Positions 17,468 to 27,209 of a stretch of DNA of 64,000 nucleotides are shown piece by piece (position 1 is the first letter of the stretch; every line of letters starts with the position of its first letter). The notes beneath the pieces were generated by a model. It did no database searches, had not been told where the DNA came from, and was given only the letters and a program-made list of their open reading frames with translations. Where the stretch lies: contig CANJNC010000012.1 of NCBI GenBank assembly GCA_947475685.1, positions 1 to 64,000 of the forward strand, given 5' to 3'. The position numbers and the translations under genes are program-made. Source of the DNA: Comamonadaceae bacterium. GTDB taxonomy: Bacteria; Pseudomonadota; Gammaproteobacteria; Burkholderiales; Burkholderiaceae_C.

Positions 17468-17785
17468 ATGTGTATATTTAATCAAGCGAAACGATGGATA
17501 TTTTTGTTTTTGATTGGGGTTGTTTCAATCACTATAAATGCTCAGAATCTAACAGAGTCCATTCAAAGTTCTGAAACTGGGCGTGAGCTTGTATTAAATA
17601 AGTGTTCGCAATGTCATACAGATTCCATATGGAGGGATCAGCGTCAAGATGAGAGGGCATGGGAAGCTACGATGTATCGAATGATGGGAAGAGGGGCTAT
17701 ATGGACTCGGGATGAAATCAAATCCATGTCAGCTTTTCTCGGAGTCGATTTTGGTAATCAATCGACAAAGTTAAAAGTTAAGTAA
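17468..17785 (+). CDS. Periplasmic c-type cytochrome, single heme (105 aa)
   Basis: The product has a hydrophobic signal peptide (about residues 9-25, ending TINAQ) and one heme-binding motif C46-S-Q-C49-H50, followed by RQDERAWEATMYRMMGRG, where a Met could be the distal heme ligand. It should carry electrons in the periplasm. It begins a rightward operon and is followed after 29 bases by the Tat-exported TPP enzyme, which makes it a candidate electron acceptor for that enzyme. It is not similar by eye to the second cytochrome at 19749. Confidence 0.85.
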   Translation: MCIFNQAKRWIFLFLIGVVSITINAQNLTESIQSSETGRELVLNKCSQCHTDSIWRDQRQDERAWEATMYRMMGRGAIWTRDEIKSMSAFLGVDFGNQSTKLKVK

Positions 17786-17814
17786 TAAATAGGTATATTT
17801 CAGGAGTTGTCCAA

Positions 17815-19746
17815 ATGCGTGATGCCGTAACTGGTTATTTGACCAAAACTATTTCAAGGCGTGGTTTTTTAGATAATTTAAAACTAGCTGGAATGACAGT
17901 CACAGCAGCTGAAGGTGTATTGTCTTCTTTGAACTCCGCGGCTCAAAACACGCCTTCTTTAAGTAATAACAACTCAACTGAGGTCCCACCAGTTAAAACA
18001 TTTCAAGGCTCGGGGGGGGCTTGCTTTGCTGAGCAACTTATGGCTTGCGGTGTTAAGTATGTTTTTGGTAATTCTGCGAGCGAAGACGCTCAGTTTTATG
18101 ATGCGTTGGTTGACAGACCTCAACTCAATTATATTTTAACGCCTCATGAGGGACCGGGTGCGGCTATGGCCGCTGGATATATCAAGGCTTCCCAGGAGCC
18201 AGCCATAGTGATGCAGGCTGGTGCAGTTGGTCTTATGAATGCAATGGGGCAGGTTTTTAATGCGTATAAAGAACAAACTCCATTGGTGATTTACTCCTAT
18301 CGAACTGATCAATCTAGACGAGCAGGTAGAGATGGTTTTGAAGAAATTGCAAACCAAGAACAGGTATTACAACCATTGACCAAATATTCATGGATGGCTC
18401 GAGGCCCATCCATGATTGCTGAAACCACTAGACATGCATTTAAATCTGCATGGACCCCACCCCATGGTCCTGCATATTTGACCTGGCATTCAGACCATAC
18501 AGATGAGAAAACCAGGACGGAAATTATTCAACAAAGTCATTTCGATACTCGAATGCGAGTAAGACCAAATCCTGTAGAAATTGAGCGAGCAGCAAGAATG
18601 TTGTTGGATGCCAAGATGCCTGTTTTGATAGTAGGAGATGAAATATATAAGGCAAAAGCTGTTGCGAAAGTTGTTAAATTGGCTGAAATGTTAGGGATGC
18701 CAGTGACTCAAATGCGTCAGATGTGGGTTAATTTTCCCGAGGCACACCCACTATGGGTTGGCAATGCTCCAGCTGGGACATTGTCTAGTATTACGTGGCC
18801 TAAAAATTATGACTTGGCTATCAATATCGGTAATAAGATGCAGCACAACGGAGTTCAACCAATTGTTGCGCGAAATGTAAAATTCATCGACATGAGAATT
18901 GATTACCAAAACATGGGTAAGGTAATGTCTACCGACGTACCTTTGGTTGGTGATGTGGCATTGGGATTGGATGATCTCATTGCCGCATTGGATCAACTGA
19001 TGAATGCAAGAAGTAAGGAAATAGCTACTCAACGCACTATCGAAGTCAAAAAGTTCACCGATCGAGCAAGACAAATATTTACAGGTATTGTTAATAATCC
19101 TGAGTGGAATAACGCTCCTTTGATCGCCGATAGAGTTACTTGGGAGGTTGCACAATTCGCTGATAAAGATGCAATTATTGTTCATGAGGCTGGCTCTGTA
19201 GCTATGCATTCATTCAATTTCAATCCTGTTGGAGGAAGAGAGCTATTTTTCTACTATGGAGGGCATTTGGGTTCTGGAGTAGGAACTTCTGCCGGTGTTA
19301 AATTGGCTCGTCCTCATCAACAAGTCATTTGTTTGGTCGGAGATGGTTCGTTTTTATTTGGTCCTCATGCTTTGTGGAACATGGCCAGACTAGAGCTTCC
19401 AGTCATTACAATTGTCTACAACAATCACGCCTACGGGGGTCCTCATACGCGTGCCATAGCAAATGTACCTTCGGGACGAATGGTTGAGACAGGCCAGTTT
19501 GTTGCAAGTTATTTGGGTAATCCTGATATGAATATGGCGCAAATCGCACAAGGTTTTGGTGTCAAGGCAGAAGTAGTAAGTAATTCATTGGAATTAAAGC
19601 AAGCTCTTTCCCGAGCTAAGCTTTCTACCATGGATGGGAAACCATATTTGATTGATGTTCAAGTTGTTCGCCGTGGAGTTGGATGGACTGAACAACCTTG
19701 GGTACCTAATATTAAGGGAAGTAAACAAAAAGCGAAAAAAACCTAA
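17815..19746 (+). CDS. Tat-exported thiamine-diphosphate-dependent enzyme (acetolactate synthase/benzoylformate decarboxylase-like)
   Basis: The 643-residue protein begins with a twin-arginine signal (ISRRGFL at residues 13-19, then a weakly hydrophobic stretch). The mature part has three TPP-enzyme domains: an N-terminal Pyr domain with the activating Glu112 in HEGPGAAMAAGY, a central domain, and a C-terminal PP domain with GDGSF at 509-513 and VYNNHAYG around 534-541, the two ends of the TPP/Mg motif. Cytosolic relatives decarboxylate or ligate 2-oxo acids. Tat export implies cofactor loading before secretion and work in the periplasm. Cytochrome genes lie 29 bases before and 2 bases after, which suggests oxidation of a 2-oxo acid with electrons passed to heme. 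That reaction is inferred. Confidence 0.85.
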   Translation: MRDAVTGYLTKTISRRGFLDNLKLAGMTVTAAEGVLSSLNSAAQNTPSLSNNNSTEVPPVKTFQGSGGACFAEQLMACGVKYVFGNSASEDAQFYDALVDRPQLNYILTPHEGPGAAMAAGYIKASQEPAIVMQAGAVGLMNAMGQVFNAYKEQTPLVIYSYRTDQSRRAGRDGFEEIANQEQVLQPLTKYSWMARGPSMIAETTRHAFKSAWTPPHGPAYLTWHSDHTDEKTRTEIIQQSHFDTRMRVRPNPVEIERAARMLLDAKMPVLIVGDEIYKAKAVAKVVKLAEMLGMPVTQMRQMWVNFPEAHPLWVGNAPAGTLSSITWPKNYDLAINIGNKMQHNGVQPIVARNVKFIDMRIDYQNMGKVMSTDVPLVGDVALGLDDLIAALDQLMNARSKEIATQRTIEVKKFTDRARQIFTGIVNNPEWNNAPLIADRVTWEVAQFADKDAIIVHEAGSVAMHSFNFNPVGGRELFFYYGGHLGSGVGTSAGVKLARPHQQVICLVGDGSFLFGPHALWNMARLELPVITIVYNNHAYGGPHTRAIANVPSGRMVETGQFVASYLGNPDMNMAQIAQGFGVKAEVVSNSLELKQALSRAKLSTMDGKPYLIDVQVVRRGVGWTEQPWVPNIKGSKQKAKKT

Positions 19747-19748
19747 AC

Positions 19749-20045
19749 GTGATTCAATTTTTATTTTTATTATTTTTTGTTAGTATTTCAGACGTGGTGC
19801 TTGCTGATGACGCTGAAATTGGGCGTGAAATATATCATGAAAACTGTAGCTCATGTCATGGAAAAGAAATGCTCAAGCCAGGCCTTGCTTTTGATCTAAA
19901 AAAATTTCCAAAAGATGATTTTCAACGTTTTCAAAGCGCCGTACTTAACGGCAAAGGGAGTGGTATGCCGGCTTGGAAATTAAAGCTCTCTGCTGAAGAT
20001 GTGAAGTTAATTTGGATCTATGTCAAAACCGAATCAGATCATTAG
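19749..20045 (+). CDS. Periplasmic c-type cytochrome, single heme (98 aa)
   Basis: GTG start 2 bases after the stop of the TPP enzyme gene, so translation is probably coupled. The protein has a signal peptide (about residues 3-19, ending VVLAD) and a class I cytochrome c pattern: C33-S-S-C36-H37, then GSGMPAW near residue 76 with the distal Met, and LIWIYVKTES at the end. It should be a soluble electron carrier for the TPP enzyme or a link to a terminal oxidase. Confidence 0.88.
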   Translation: MIQFLFLLFFVSISDVVLADDAEIGREIYHENCSSCHGKEMLKPGLAFDLKKFPKDDFQRFQSAVLNGKGSGMPAWKLKLSAEDVKLIWIYVKTESDH

Positions 20046-20188
20046 CTAAATAAAAGCGCTAACATTGCTGCATCATCGATTAAATTAATTGTTGCATAGA
20101 CTGCTACTTTATAAAGATAAAACTGACATCTCATTAAAAAGCCCATCGTCATTGCATCAACTGACAAAATTTCATACCGATTCATTAT

Positions 20189-20779
20189 TTATTTTCGGCC
20201 TTTACCTCTACCGCCTGAAGAGTGAGTACGTTGTCCGTGATTCAAATAAAATCGACCTGGTAGTCTTTGATAATATCCACCGCTCAAATAAACAGGAAAT
20301 CCAGTAAAGAAACCAAAGCTGGAAGTTGGATAAGGAATCATGCCTGTGGGAGCTAAAATATAAACATCATTATTAGAGTAAGTGAGATTGTTTGGTGTAT
20401 TGGCTCGATTGATTTGCTCATTTTGAATTTGAGGTGGGGATGCTTGTATGAGTAAAGTCGCACCGGGATCAAAAGGGAGTTGAGTTGAGTAGGTTTGCTC
20501 TTTGTACTTAAATATCACTTGAAATTCTTGACCACTGCTGGAGCTTTCATTACGTGTATTAAGTTCTAAATTGGCAACTGCTTGATCACCATTGGTAAGG
20601 CCAGATGATTTCTTAAGCGGGGTAACGCTGATAACATTAACTACAACTGGATCAGCAGTGGCGCTAAGAGTTTGAACATTTGAGCTTGAAATTGATTGAG
20701 AAGAATTTTCTAAATTGGCACAATTAGAAAGTGCTAAAAAGAATGAAGCGCAAGTCAATAGCTTAAATTTAGAAATCAT
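20189..20779 (-). CDS. Predicted lipoprotein of unknown function (196 aa)
   Basis: The frame is open further upstream, but the ATG at 20777-20779 is chosen because it gives a clean lipoprotein signal (MISKFKLL..LALSNC, lipid Cys near residue 20) and avoids overlap with the enoyl-CoA hydratase gene. The mature part has a Ser/Asn-rich linker, a beta-rich middle (VVNVISVTPLKK, FQVIFKYKEQTYS) and a basic, Gly-rich C-terminus. I do not recognise a family. It lies 4 bases downstream of the hydratase gene and is probably co-transcribed. Confidence 0.75.
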   Translation of the reverse strand: MISKFKLLTCASFFLALSNCANLENSSQSISSSNVQTLSATADPVVVNVISVTPLKKSSGLTNGDQAVANLELNTRNESSSSGQEFQVIFKYKEQTYSTQLPFDPGATLLIQASPPQIQNEQINRANTPNNLTYSNNDVYILAPTGMIPYPTSSFGFFTGFPVYLSGGYYQRLPGRFYLNHGQRTHSSGGRGKGRK

Positions 20780-20783
20780 GACT

Positions 20784-21563
20784 TTATTTATTTTTAAATA
20801 AGGGTGAGCGTTTATTGATAAAGGCATCCATCCCTTCTTTTTGATCATAAGTGGAAAAAAGAGAATGAAAAAGTCGTCTTTCGTACATGACCCCATCCGA
20901 TAAGTTGCTTTCAAAAGATCTCTGCACAGATTCCTTTGCTGCTAAAACTGCAAGCCTTGGGTATGCACATATTGTTAAAGCAGCTTCAATTGTTTCAATC
21001 ATTAATTTGTCTAAAGGGACGACTCTAGAAACCAAGCCGCATTGCTCAGCCTCTTGGGCACTCATCATCCTTGCAGTAAGGATCATGTCCATTGCTTTAG
21101 ATTTGCCCACTGACCTTGGCAATCTTTGTGTACCACCAGCGCCAGGAATTATGCCCAATTTGATTTCTGGTTGACCAAATTTGGCATTGTCTGCGGCAAT
21201 AATGAAATCACACATCATGGCCAGTTCACAGCCACCACCGAGGGCAAAACCGCTAACTGCAGCTATAACAGGTTTTCTTATTTGTCGGATAATTTCCCAG
21301 TCTTTGGTGATGAAATCAGTAGCATAAACATCAGCAAAATCATAATTTTTCATTGCGGCAATATCAGCGCCTGCAGCAAATGCTTTTTCATTTCCAGTAA
21401 TGATGATGCAGCCAATATGAATGTCTGCGTCGTAGTCTTTCAAGGCCTGACCTAATTCAATCATCAAGTCAGTATTAAGTGCATTTAATTGTTTGGGGCG
21501 GTCAAGGGTAATGATCGCAACTTTATCATTTTCGATTCTTGTTTTAATAAATTCAAAGGTCAA
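20784..21563 (-). CDS. Enoyl-CoA hydratase
   Basis: The 259-residue length and motifs fit the crotonase family: ITLDRPKQLNALN at the N-terminus, AAGADIAAM (oxyanion hole, near residue 65), GGGCELAMMCD near 107 with the first catalytic Glu, and GIIPGAGGTQRLPR near 131-144 with the second. It hydrates trans-2-enoyl-CoAs in fatty-acid or phenylacetyl-CoA-type beta-oxidation. It lies between the M61 peptidase gene and the lipoprotein gene, both leftward. Confidence 0.93.
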   Translation of the reverse strand: MTFEFIKTRIENDKVAIITLDRPKQLNALNTDLMIELGQALKDYDADIHIGCIIITGNEKAFAAGADIAAMKNYDFADVYATDFITKDWEIIRQIRKPVIAAVSGFALGGGCELAMMCDFIIAADNAKFGQPEIKLGIIPGAGGTQRLPRSVGKSKAMDMILTARMMSAQEAEQCGLVSRVVPLDKLMIETIEAALTICAYPRLAVLAAKESVQRSFESNLSDGVMYERRLFHSLFSTYDQKEGMDAFINKRSPLFKNK

Positions 21564-21588
21564 TTTAATTGCTCCAAAATCATGAAAG

Positions 21589-23421
21589 TTAAGTTGATTC
21601 TGTTAACCACGTGGACAAGTGTACTGGATCTGTTTGTATCAGTCGCAGTGTTTTAATATTGTATAAATCTTTTAAATCAACTCTAACGAGATTAATTTTT
21701 TTATCGCGGCTAATTAAAGCATTAATAAAACGCTGATCTCCTGCATAAAGTTGAATGTCTTCTAATTTATTGATTCTCCAAGATTGATTTTTCCCACCTT
21801 TTTTTCTTGAAATAATCTCTATGCCAAGCCATTCATCGCCTTCGCATAGGCCAGCTTTATGTGCAATTCCGCCATCAAGCACTTGTTTGATTACAAGAGT
21901 AGCGTTGATCGACTCAGAGATTCTCAATCCCAATTTTTGAGCCCATTGTGCTGGTTCTAATTTAGCTTCAACTCCAAATTTACTCAAAAGCTCCAGCGTT
22001 GGTAGTTCAGTTGTACTATGAACCCAAGCATCAATTTCATAGTTTAAGTTTTCTTGGGTTAATTCTTTAATTGCATTCAATAAAATCAATTCAGACATCA
22101 ATCCATCTTTGCAAGACGTCCATAATTTTCGCATTACATCGTCTAACGTATAGCCCATATTTACTTTATCAGGGGATTTATTTTTACTGGTTTTGATGGT
22201 CCCATTTTGTTTTTTAGTAATTTGTCTTAGCGTTAAATCTAAACAAAGTGCAATTAATGCACCTTTGGTGTAATAACTAACGGTCACATTCGCTGTGTTG
22301 GGTTGCGGTCTGTAATACTTTGTCCAGGCTTCGAAAGAGGATTGGGCTGCAGAGTGTATTTTTCTACCTGGTGTTTGTAAAACCTGGTTAATCGTTTTGG
22401 ACAATAACTTCAAATAATCTGAAACCTCTATGAGGCCACACCTTACAAGAACTAAGTCATCAAAATAACTGGTGAAACCTTCAAAAAACCACAAAAGTTC
22501 GGTATAGTTTTCTTGAGAAAGATCTAAAGAATTGAACTCTACAGGTCTGAGTCTTTTGACGTTCCAGGTATGGAAGTATTCATGAGAAAATAAACCTAGT
22601 AGTTGAATGTATCCATCATTTGGTTTTCCTTGATTCAATCTTGGTAAATCTGATCGATTGGCAATGAGAGCAGTGCTATTTTTATGCTCTAACCCTCCAT
22701 AACCTTCGCTGACAGCCCAAAGTATAAAAAGATAATTTTTAATGATGGGTTTTTGCTTACCATGCCAAAACTGTATTTGATATTCGCAAATTCTTTTAAC
22801 ATCATCCAAAAGCCTTGAGCCATCGAACGTGACGGGTGCTCCCGACACTACAATGCGGTGTTTGACACCAATGGCAATAAATTGACCTGTCCAGAAATCC
22901 CCAATTTCAACTGGGCAATCGATAAGTTCTTGATAATTTTCAGCTTGAAATAGACCAAATCCCTTGATGTCAACCTTCAAGGCAATGAGCGAGGTTGCAA
23001 GCTTCCAGTTTTCATTGAATGAAGGTTTATTGATTGCAACAGTGTGCATTTCGTTTTCAAAACCATCTGCACTCAGAAAAATACTGCTTCCATTAAAGAA
23101 GCATCTATCTAAGTCAAGCCAAGCCGTTCTGACTGATGCGTCCCTTGCAAATATAGAGTAAGTTATTTTTAATTCAAATTCTTCTTTGCAGTCTACCAAC
23201 CAAGAATTTTTATTCAACTGCGTAATTTTTCTTGATTTACCGTTTTGCAGTGCTGAAATTTTAATAATTTCTTTTGAAAATTCTCTTATAAGATAGCTCC
23301 CAGGAATCCAAGACGGCAGCCTGAATACTTGTAATTCTTTGGGCTTAAGGAGCAAAGCGGTCACTTCGATGATGTGATCTTTTGCATTCTCAATATTTAT
23401 GTCGTAGTGAATTAAGCCCAT
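21589..23421 (-). CDS. M61 family metallopeptidase with PDZ domain
   Basis: An upstream ATG exists at 23478, but the start at 23419-23421 (MGLIHYDI) matches the usual N-terminus of M61 peptidases and avoids overlap with the next gene. The product (610 residues) has an N-terminal beta domain, the zinc site HEYFH near residues 276-280 followed by WNVKRLRP, a distal Glu in LLWFFEGF about 40 residues later, and a C-terminal PDZ-like domain (GIAHKAGLCEGDEW). Family enzymes are glycyl aminopeptidases. No signal peptide is seen, so it is probably cytosolic. Confidence 0.9.
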   Translation of the reverse strand: MGLIHYDINIENAKDHIIEVTALLLKPKELQVFRLPSWIPGSYLIREFSKEIIKISALQNGKSRKITQLNKNSWLVDCKEEFELKITYSIFARDASVRTAWLDLDRCFFNGSSIFLSADGFENEMHTVAINKPSFNENWKLATSLIALKVDIKGFGLFQAENYQELIDCPVEIGDFWTGQFIAIGVKHRIVVSGAPVTFDGSRLLDDVKRICEYQIQFWHGKQKPIIKNYLFILWAVSEGYGGLEHKNSTALIANRSDLPRLNQGKPNDGYIQLLGLFSHEYFHTWNVKRLRPVEFNSLDLSQENYTELLWFFEGFTSYFDDLVLVRCGLIEVSDYLKLLSKTINQVLQTPGRKIHSAAQSSFEAWTKYYRPQPNTANVTVSYYTKGALIALCLDLTLRQITKKQNGTIKTSKNKSPDKVNMGYTLDDVMRKLWTSCKDGLMSELILLNAIKELTQENLNYEIDAWVHSTTELPTLELLSKFGVEAKLEPAQWAQKLGLRISESINATLVIKQVLDGGIAHKAGLCEGDEWLGIEIISRKKGGKNQSWRINKLEDIQLYAGDQRFINALISRDKKINLVRVDLKDLYNIKTLRLIQTDPVHLSTWLTEST

Positions 23422-23450
23422 ATTTAGGAAACAAGTTAATTTGTTATTTA

Positions 23451-23906
23451 TTAAGTTGCACCAGCTGCAATGAAACACGCAATGCTAGAGATGATGGTTA
23501 ATCTAAAGCGAAGAGTCAACCAATGCTTAATTCCCGCGTTAGGATAAAATTTTCTGTCGACCAAGTAAGCTGTAATAAGCAAGAAGCCCAGAAAAGGCAG
23601 ACCAGAAAATGCAGGCATCAGAACTGCTAGACAAGCGAGCATTGATAAAGTGATGCCCCAAATTAAATGCAGCCTTTGGTATTCTGTATTCTTTATAAAA
23701 GCGATGCCCCAATGAATTCCCCCAAGGAAAGAGACAATCACAGCGCCATAAGCTGCTAAAGCGATTGATACAAAGGGGTGCAATTCTTCGTCTACCAACC
23801 ACAAAAGAATTGCCAATAGAACAAAAGGCAACCCGCCAGCATAGGCAAGTCTTTCTATCAGTTCTTCGTTGTGATGCTCGGTTGTGCTTGTCATTGGTTG
23901 ATTCAT
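23451..23906 (-). CDS. DUF3429 family inner-membrane protein
   Basis: The 151-residue protein has four or five hydrophobic segments (about residues 25-42, 47-66, 82-100, 103-117 and 133-150) and the conserved SFLGGIHWGIAF stretch of DUF3429. Function is unknown. It lies just upstream of the M61 gene and about 55 bases downstream of dsbC, all leftward. Confidence 0.85.
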   Translation of the reverse strand: MNQPMTSTTEHHNEELIERLAYAGGLPFVLLAILLWLVDEELHPFVSIALAAYGAVIVSFLGGIHWGIAFIKNTEYQRLHLIWGITLSMLACLAVLMPAFSGLPFLGFLLITAYLVDRKFYPNAGIKHWLTLRFRLTIISSIACFIAAGAT

Positions 23907-23961
23907 TGAATTGAAGGGTTTTCTTTTTTTAGGTTAGTCGTCTTAGAAAATCAATTTAAAA

Positions 23962-24726
23962 TTAAAATTTACCCTCGGTCAATAGTTTTTCAATCTGAGC
24001 TGTATTGATGGCTCCCGGAACCCGTGTTCCATCCGATGTGATGATGGTTGGTGTTCCATTGATTTTACGTTTTCTTCCATATTCAACAGTTCTGGTCAAG
24101 GCTTGAGTGTCACAATTGCCGAAAGCTTGTGCGGGTAAAATTTCTTTTTGCATCCAATCTTTCCATGCTTTTACTTGATCTTTTGAGCACCAAATTTTTT
24201 TGGATTTTTCAATCGAATCTTGTCCAAGTACAGGGTACAGAAATAAGTGTATGGTCAAGTTTTCTACTTTTTGTAAATCTTTTTCAAATCTCTTGCAGTA
24301 GCCACAGTTGGGATCTTCAAAAACTGCAATATGTCTTTTACCATTGCCTTGAATAATTTTGATGGAGTCTTTAAAAGGCAGAGCTTGAAAATCAATTGCT
24401 GTTAATTTTTCGATTCTTTCTTCAGTTATATTTTTTCTTGTTCTTGTATCGATTAGATTGCCCTGGATTAAGAAATTTGCATCTGCGTCGCTGTAATAAA
24501 TTTCATCACCATCGACTCTTATTTCATAAAGTCCATTCATAGGAGAGCGGGTAATTTCTTCAATTTTTGGAAACTGTGGAATTCTTTCTGCCAATATCTT
24601 TTTAATATTCGCTTCTTGACCTTGTGCGACCGCATTGAATTGATACGTTGCAGTCAAGCATGCGATAAGGCATAAGCCAATGAAATGGAAAGAGATAGAT
24701 TTATTTTTTAAAAGTGAATTGAGCAT
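23962..24726 (-). CDS. dsbC: Thiol:disulfide interchange protein DsbC
   Basis: This 254-residue periplasmic protein has a signal peptide (hydrophobic about residues 11-33), the DsbC/G N-terminal dimerisation domain (residues about 40-110, with GLYEIRVDGDEIYY) and a thioredoxin domain with the active site CGYC at about 139-142 in EDPNCGYCKRFE. Near the C-terminus, INGTPTIIT contains the cis-Pro. It isomerises wrong disulfides in exported proteins. It is 8 bases downstream of the UbiH-family gene on the same strand. Confidence 0.93.
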   Translation of the reverse strand: MLNSLLKNKSISFHFIGLCLIACLTATYQFNAVAQGQEANIKKILAERIPQFPKIEEITRSPMNGLYEIRVDGDEIYYSDADANFLIQGNLIDTRTRKNITEERIEKLTAIDFQALPFKDSIKIIQGNGKRHIAVFEDPNCGYCKRFEKDLQKVENLTIHLFLYPVLGQDSIEKSKKIWCSKDQVKAWKDWMQKEILPAQAFGNCDTQALTRTVEYGRKRKINGTPTIITSDGTRVPGAINTAQIEKLLTEGKF

Positions 24727-24734
24727 TTTTTTCT

Positions 24735-25886
24735 TTATGAGCCTGCATGTTTCATGAAAAAAGATTTTAAAAAGTTTAAGTTTTGAATACCGTTTAAACC
24801 GTGATTTCTGGCTGTTTTGATCAATCTGTTTGGATGAGAAAATAATCTTTGCATCGCATTACAAAAAAACCATGAACTTAAAATATCTGTTTTGCGTGTC
24901 CGTTCATATTTTCGAAGTAAGTAAGGATCTCCTAACTTTCTCCAGTATTCCACCTCGTCGCGCAAGTCCATGATGTTGATCATTTCAGCCACATCACCAA
25001 GGCCTAAGTTTAGACCCATTCCTGCAAGTGGATGAATGGTGTGTGCAGAATCTCCAACAAGCGCCCAATATCGATCCGGTCCAAGTTTGCCGACCCATTG
25101 CCTTGCTTTGCTGGCACTCAAAGCCCATGTAGCTGATGGCCCGATGATTTTGATTTCAGGGTATCTGTGTTTTGTTAGAAGTGACAGGGATTCACCAATT
25201 TCATCATTGCTTTTTTCTTGCATTCCCATGGCCATTTGACTTGGCATTGACCAAACGACGGACATTTTGGTCGAAGCATTCCCCTCACATGGAAGCAGGC
25301 CTAAGATTTCTGGGCCACTTTCTTTTTCTATAAACCACTGTAAAGCTTTTCCGTGGTGGTCAATCCCGGTTTCGATTAAAGTTGCAAATGCGTGCTGGTG
25401 ATAGGGTTGGACGTCGAAATTCACACCTAACTTTTGTCGCATTTCACTGTGCTTGCCTTCGCAAATTAAAGTCAAAGGTGCTTGCATATCGTCTTGGTCG
25501 TTGTTGACTAAAACAATATTTTGCTGCTTCTTTATATTTTGTCGAAGTCTAGCATCTAGCGCTGAGGCTTTCACAATCCAAGCGAGTGGTGTGGTTTTTT
25601 CATGGGGGGTAAAACTTAACTCACTTTCATGGTCGCCATAGATTTGTATATCTTGCAAATCTGTGACGTCATCGTTGTTTGGCCAAGCTTCAATTCTTTC
25701 TAATAGTTCTTTTGATTTTTTATTCAAAGCGAAATATCTTGCGTCTTGCTTAGATGTCAGTTCGGTGTTTTTATGTTCTAAAGTCAAACCGACATTCAGT
25801 CTCCTTTGCGACAAATAAAGTGCCAAAGTCATCCCAACCACGCCATGGCCCTTAATCAAAACATCTATTTTCTTTTCCATGTGCAC
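24735..25886 (-). CDS. UbiH/UbiF/COQ6-family FAD-dependent hydroxylase
   Basis: The 383-residue flavoprotein has an N-terminal Rossmann fold (VLIKGHGVVGMTLALYLS, in which the first Gly position is Lys-Gly-His) and the FAD motif ALVGDSAHTIHPLAGMGLNLG near residue 270. Family members hydroxylate the ubiquinone ring. It is co-oriented with dsbC and divergent from ychF. Which ring position it modifies cannot be read from the sequence. Confidence 0.87.
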   Translation of the reverse strand: MHMEKKIDVLIKGHGVVGMTLALYLSQRRLNVGLTLEHKNTELTSKQDARYFALNKKSKELLERIEAWPNNDDVTDLQDIQIYGDHESELSFTPHEKTTPLAWIVKASALDARLRQNIKKQQNIVLVNNDQDDMQAPLTLICEGKHSEMRQKLGVNFDVQPYHQHAFATLIETGIDHHGKALQWFIEKESGPEILGLLPCEGNASTKMSVVWSMPSQMAMGMQEKSNDEIGESLSLLTKHRYPEIKIIGPSATWALSASKARQWVGKLGPDRYWALVGDSAHTIHPLAGMGLNLGLGDVAEMINIMDLRDEVEYWRKLGDPYLLRKYERTRKTDILSSWFFCNAMQRLFSHPNRLIKTARNHGLNGIQNLNFLKSFFMKHAGS

Positions 25887-26059
25887 AATTGTAGGTTCAA
25901 GCCATGGGTTTGGGGTCTGCTCAATTTACAATCAACTCTTGTGGTAAAAAGTGTTGCAACCACTGCATGCTTTTAGGTGTGAGACAGAAGCTTATATTTG
26001 GATACTTAAGTAGTAATATAGATTTACCCTTAAAAATCCGCTCAATAAAAGGAATCGTT

Positions 26060-27154
26060 ATGAGTTTGAAGTGTGGAATTGTTGGTTTGCCAAATGTGGG
26101 TAAATCTACCCTTTTCAACGCATTGACAAAAGCGGGTATTGCTGCAGAAAACTATCCTTTTTGTACGATTGAGCCCAATATAGGAATCGTTGAAGTGCCT
26201 GATCCCAGGCTTGCGCAGCTCTCAGCGCTGATATCGCCTGAACGGGTGGTTTCTGCCATTGTTGAATTTGTAGATATTGCGGGTTTAGTGGCGGGTGCAA
26301 GTCAAGGCGAGGGCTTAGGTAATCAGTTTTTGGCTCACATCAGAGAAACCGATGCCATTGTGAATGTTGTTAGGTGTTTTGAAGATGACAACGTCATCCA
26401 TGTGGCTGGGAAAGTAGATCCAGTAGCAGATATAGAAGTCATTCAAACGGAGTTGTGCCTAGCGGACCTCTCAACTGTAGAAAAGGGCATTCAACGCTAC
26501 ACCAAATCTTCTCGATCTGGTGCAGATAAGGAGGCGTCTAAAATTCTGGATGTCCTCAGCAAGTGCCAGTTGGTTCTCAATCAAGCCAAGCCCATTCGAA
26601 CCATGCATTTAACGCCTGAGGAGTGGCTCCTTATCAAGCCTTTTTGTCTGATTACAGCCAAGCAAGCCATGTTTGTTGGCAATGTCAGTGAAGAGGGTTT
26701 TGAGGGCAACCCGTTGTTAGAACGGTTGCAGGCATTCGCTTCAGCACAAGGTTCGCCAGTTGTTGCCATTTGCGCAAAAATGGAGGCCGAAATGGCTGAT
26801 ATGACAGATGAGGATCGCTTGATGTTTTTAAACGAAATGGGGCAAGCTGAGCCTGGTTTGAATAGATTGATCCGAGCTGCGTTCAAGTTGCTGGGACTTC
26901 AAACGTATTTTACGGCTGGTGTCAAAGAGGTCCGAGCTTGGACCATTCAAATTGGCGATACAGCGCCGCAAGCGGCTGGCGTCATTCATGGTGATTTTGA
27001 GCGCGGTTTTATCAGAGCCCAGACCATCGCTTTTGATGACTTTATCGCCTTTAAAGGTGAAGCTGGATCGAAAGAAAATGGCAAGATGCGCTCCGAAGGT
27101 AAAGAATATGTTGTAAAAGATGGTGATGTGATGAACTTTTTGTTCAATGTTTAA
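26060..27154 (+). CDS. ychF: Redox-regulated ATPase YchF (Obg-like)
   Basis: An open frame extends upstream, but the ATG at 26060 gives the standard start [17 protein letters not shown], with the P-loop at residues 9-17, and the standard length of 364 residues. It has the switch motif [12 protein letters not shown], where NKxD is replaced by the family's usual variant, and a C-terminal TGS domain ([13 protein letters not shown], then HGDFERGFI). It binds ATP and ribosomes in the cytosol. Confidence 0.97.
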   Translation: MSLKCGIVGLPNVGKSTLFNALTKAGIAAENYPFCTIEPNIGIVEVPDPRLAQLSALISPERVVSAIVEFVDIAGLVAGASQGEGLGNQFLAHIRETDAIVNVVRCFEDDNVIHVAGKVDPVADIEVIQTELCLADLSTVEKGIQRYTKSSRSGADKEASKILDVLSKCQLVLNQAKPIRTMHLTPEEWLLIKPFCLITAKQAMFVGNVSEEGFEGNPLLERLQAFASAQGSPVVAICAKMEAEMADMTDEDRLMFLNEMGQAEPGLNRLIRAAFKLLGLQTYFTAGVKEVRAWTIQIGDTAPQAAGVIHGDFERGFIRAQTIAFDDFIAFKGEAGSKENGKMRSEGKEYVVKDGDVMNFLFNV

Positions 27155-27209
27155 AATATCAAACAGCTTAACGAAGGCGATGTCTTTTTGTTGAATGCAG
27201 CGCCCGAGA

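Noticed and set aside
18751-19209. Antisense frame of 152 codons inside the TPP enzyme gene
   Set aside because: The TPP enzyme has clear motifs on both sides; the antisense product has no recognisable domain.
1-20045. Integrative element or prophage explaining the accessory region
   Set aside because: No integrase, transposase, attachment repeat or phage gene is visible in the window.
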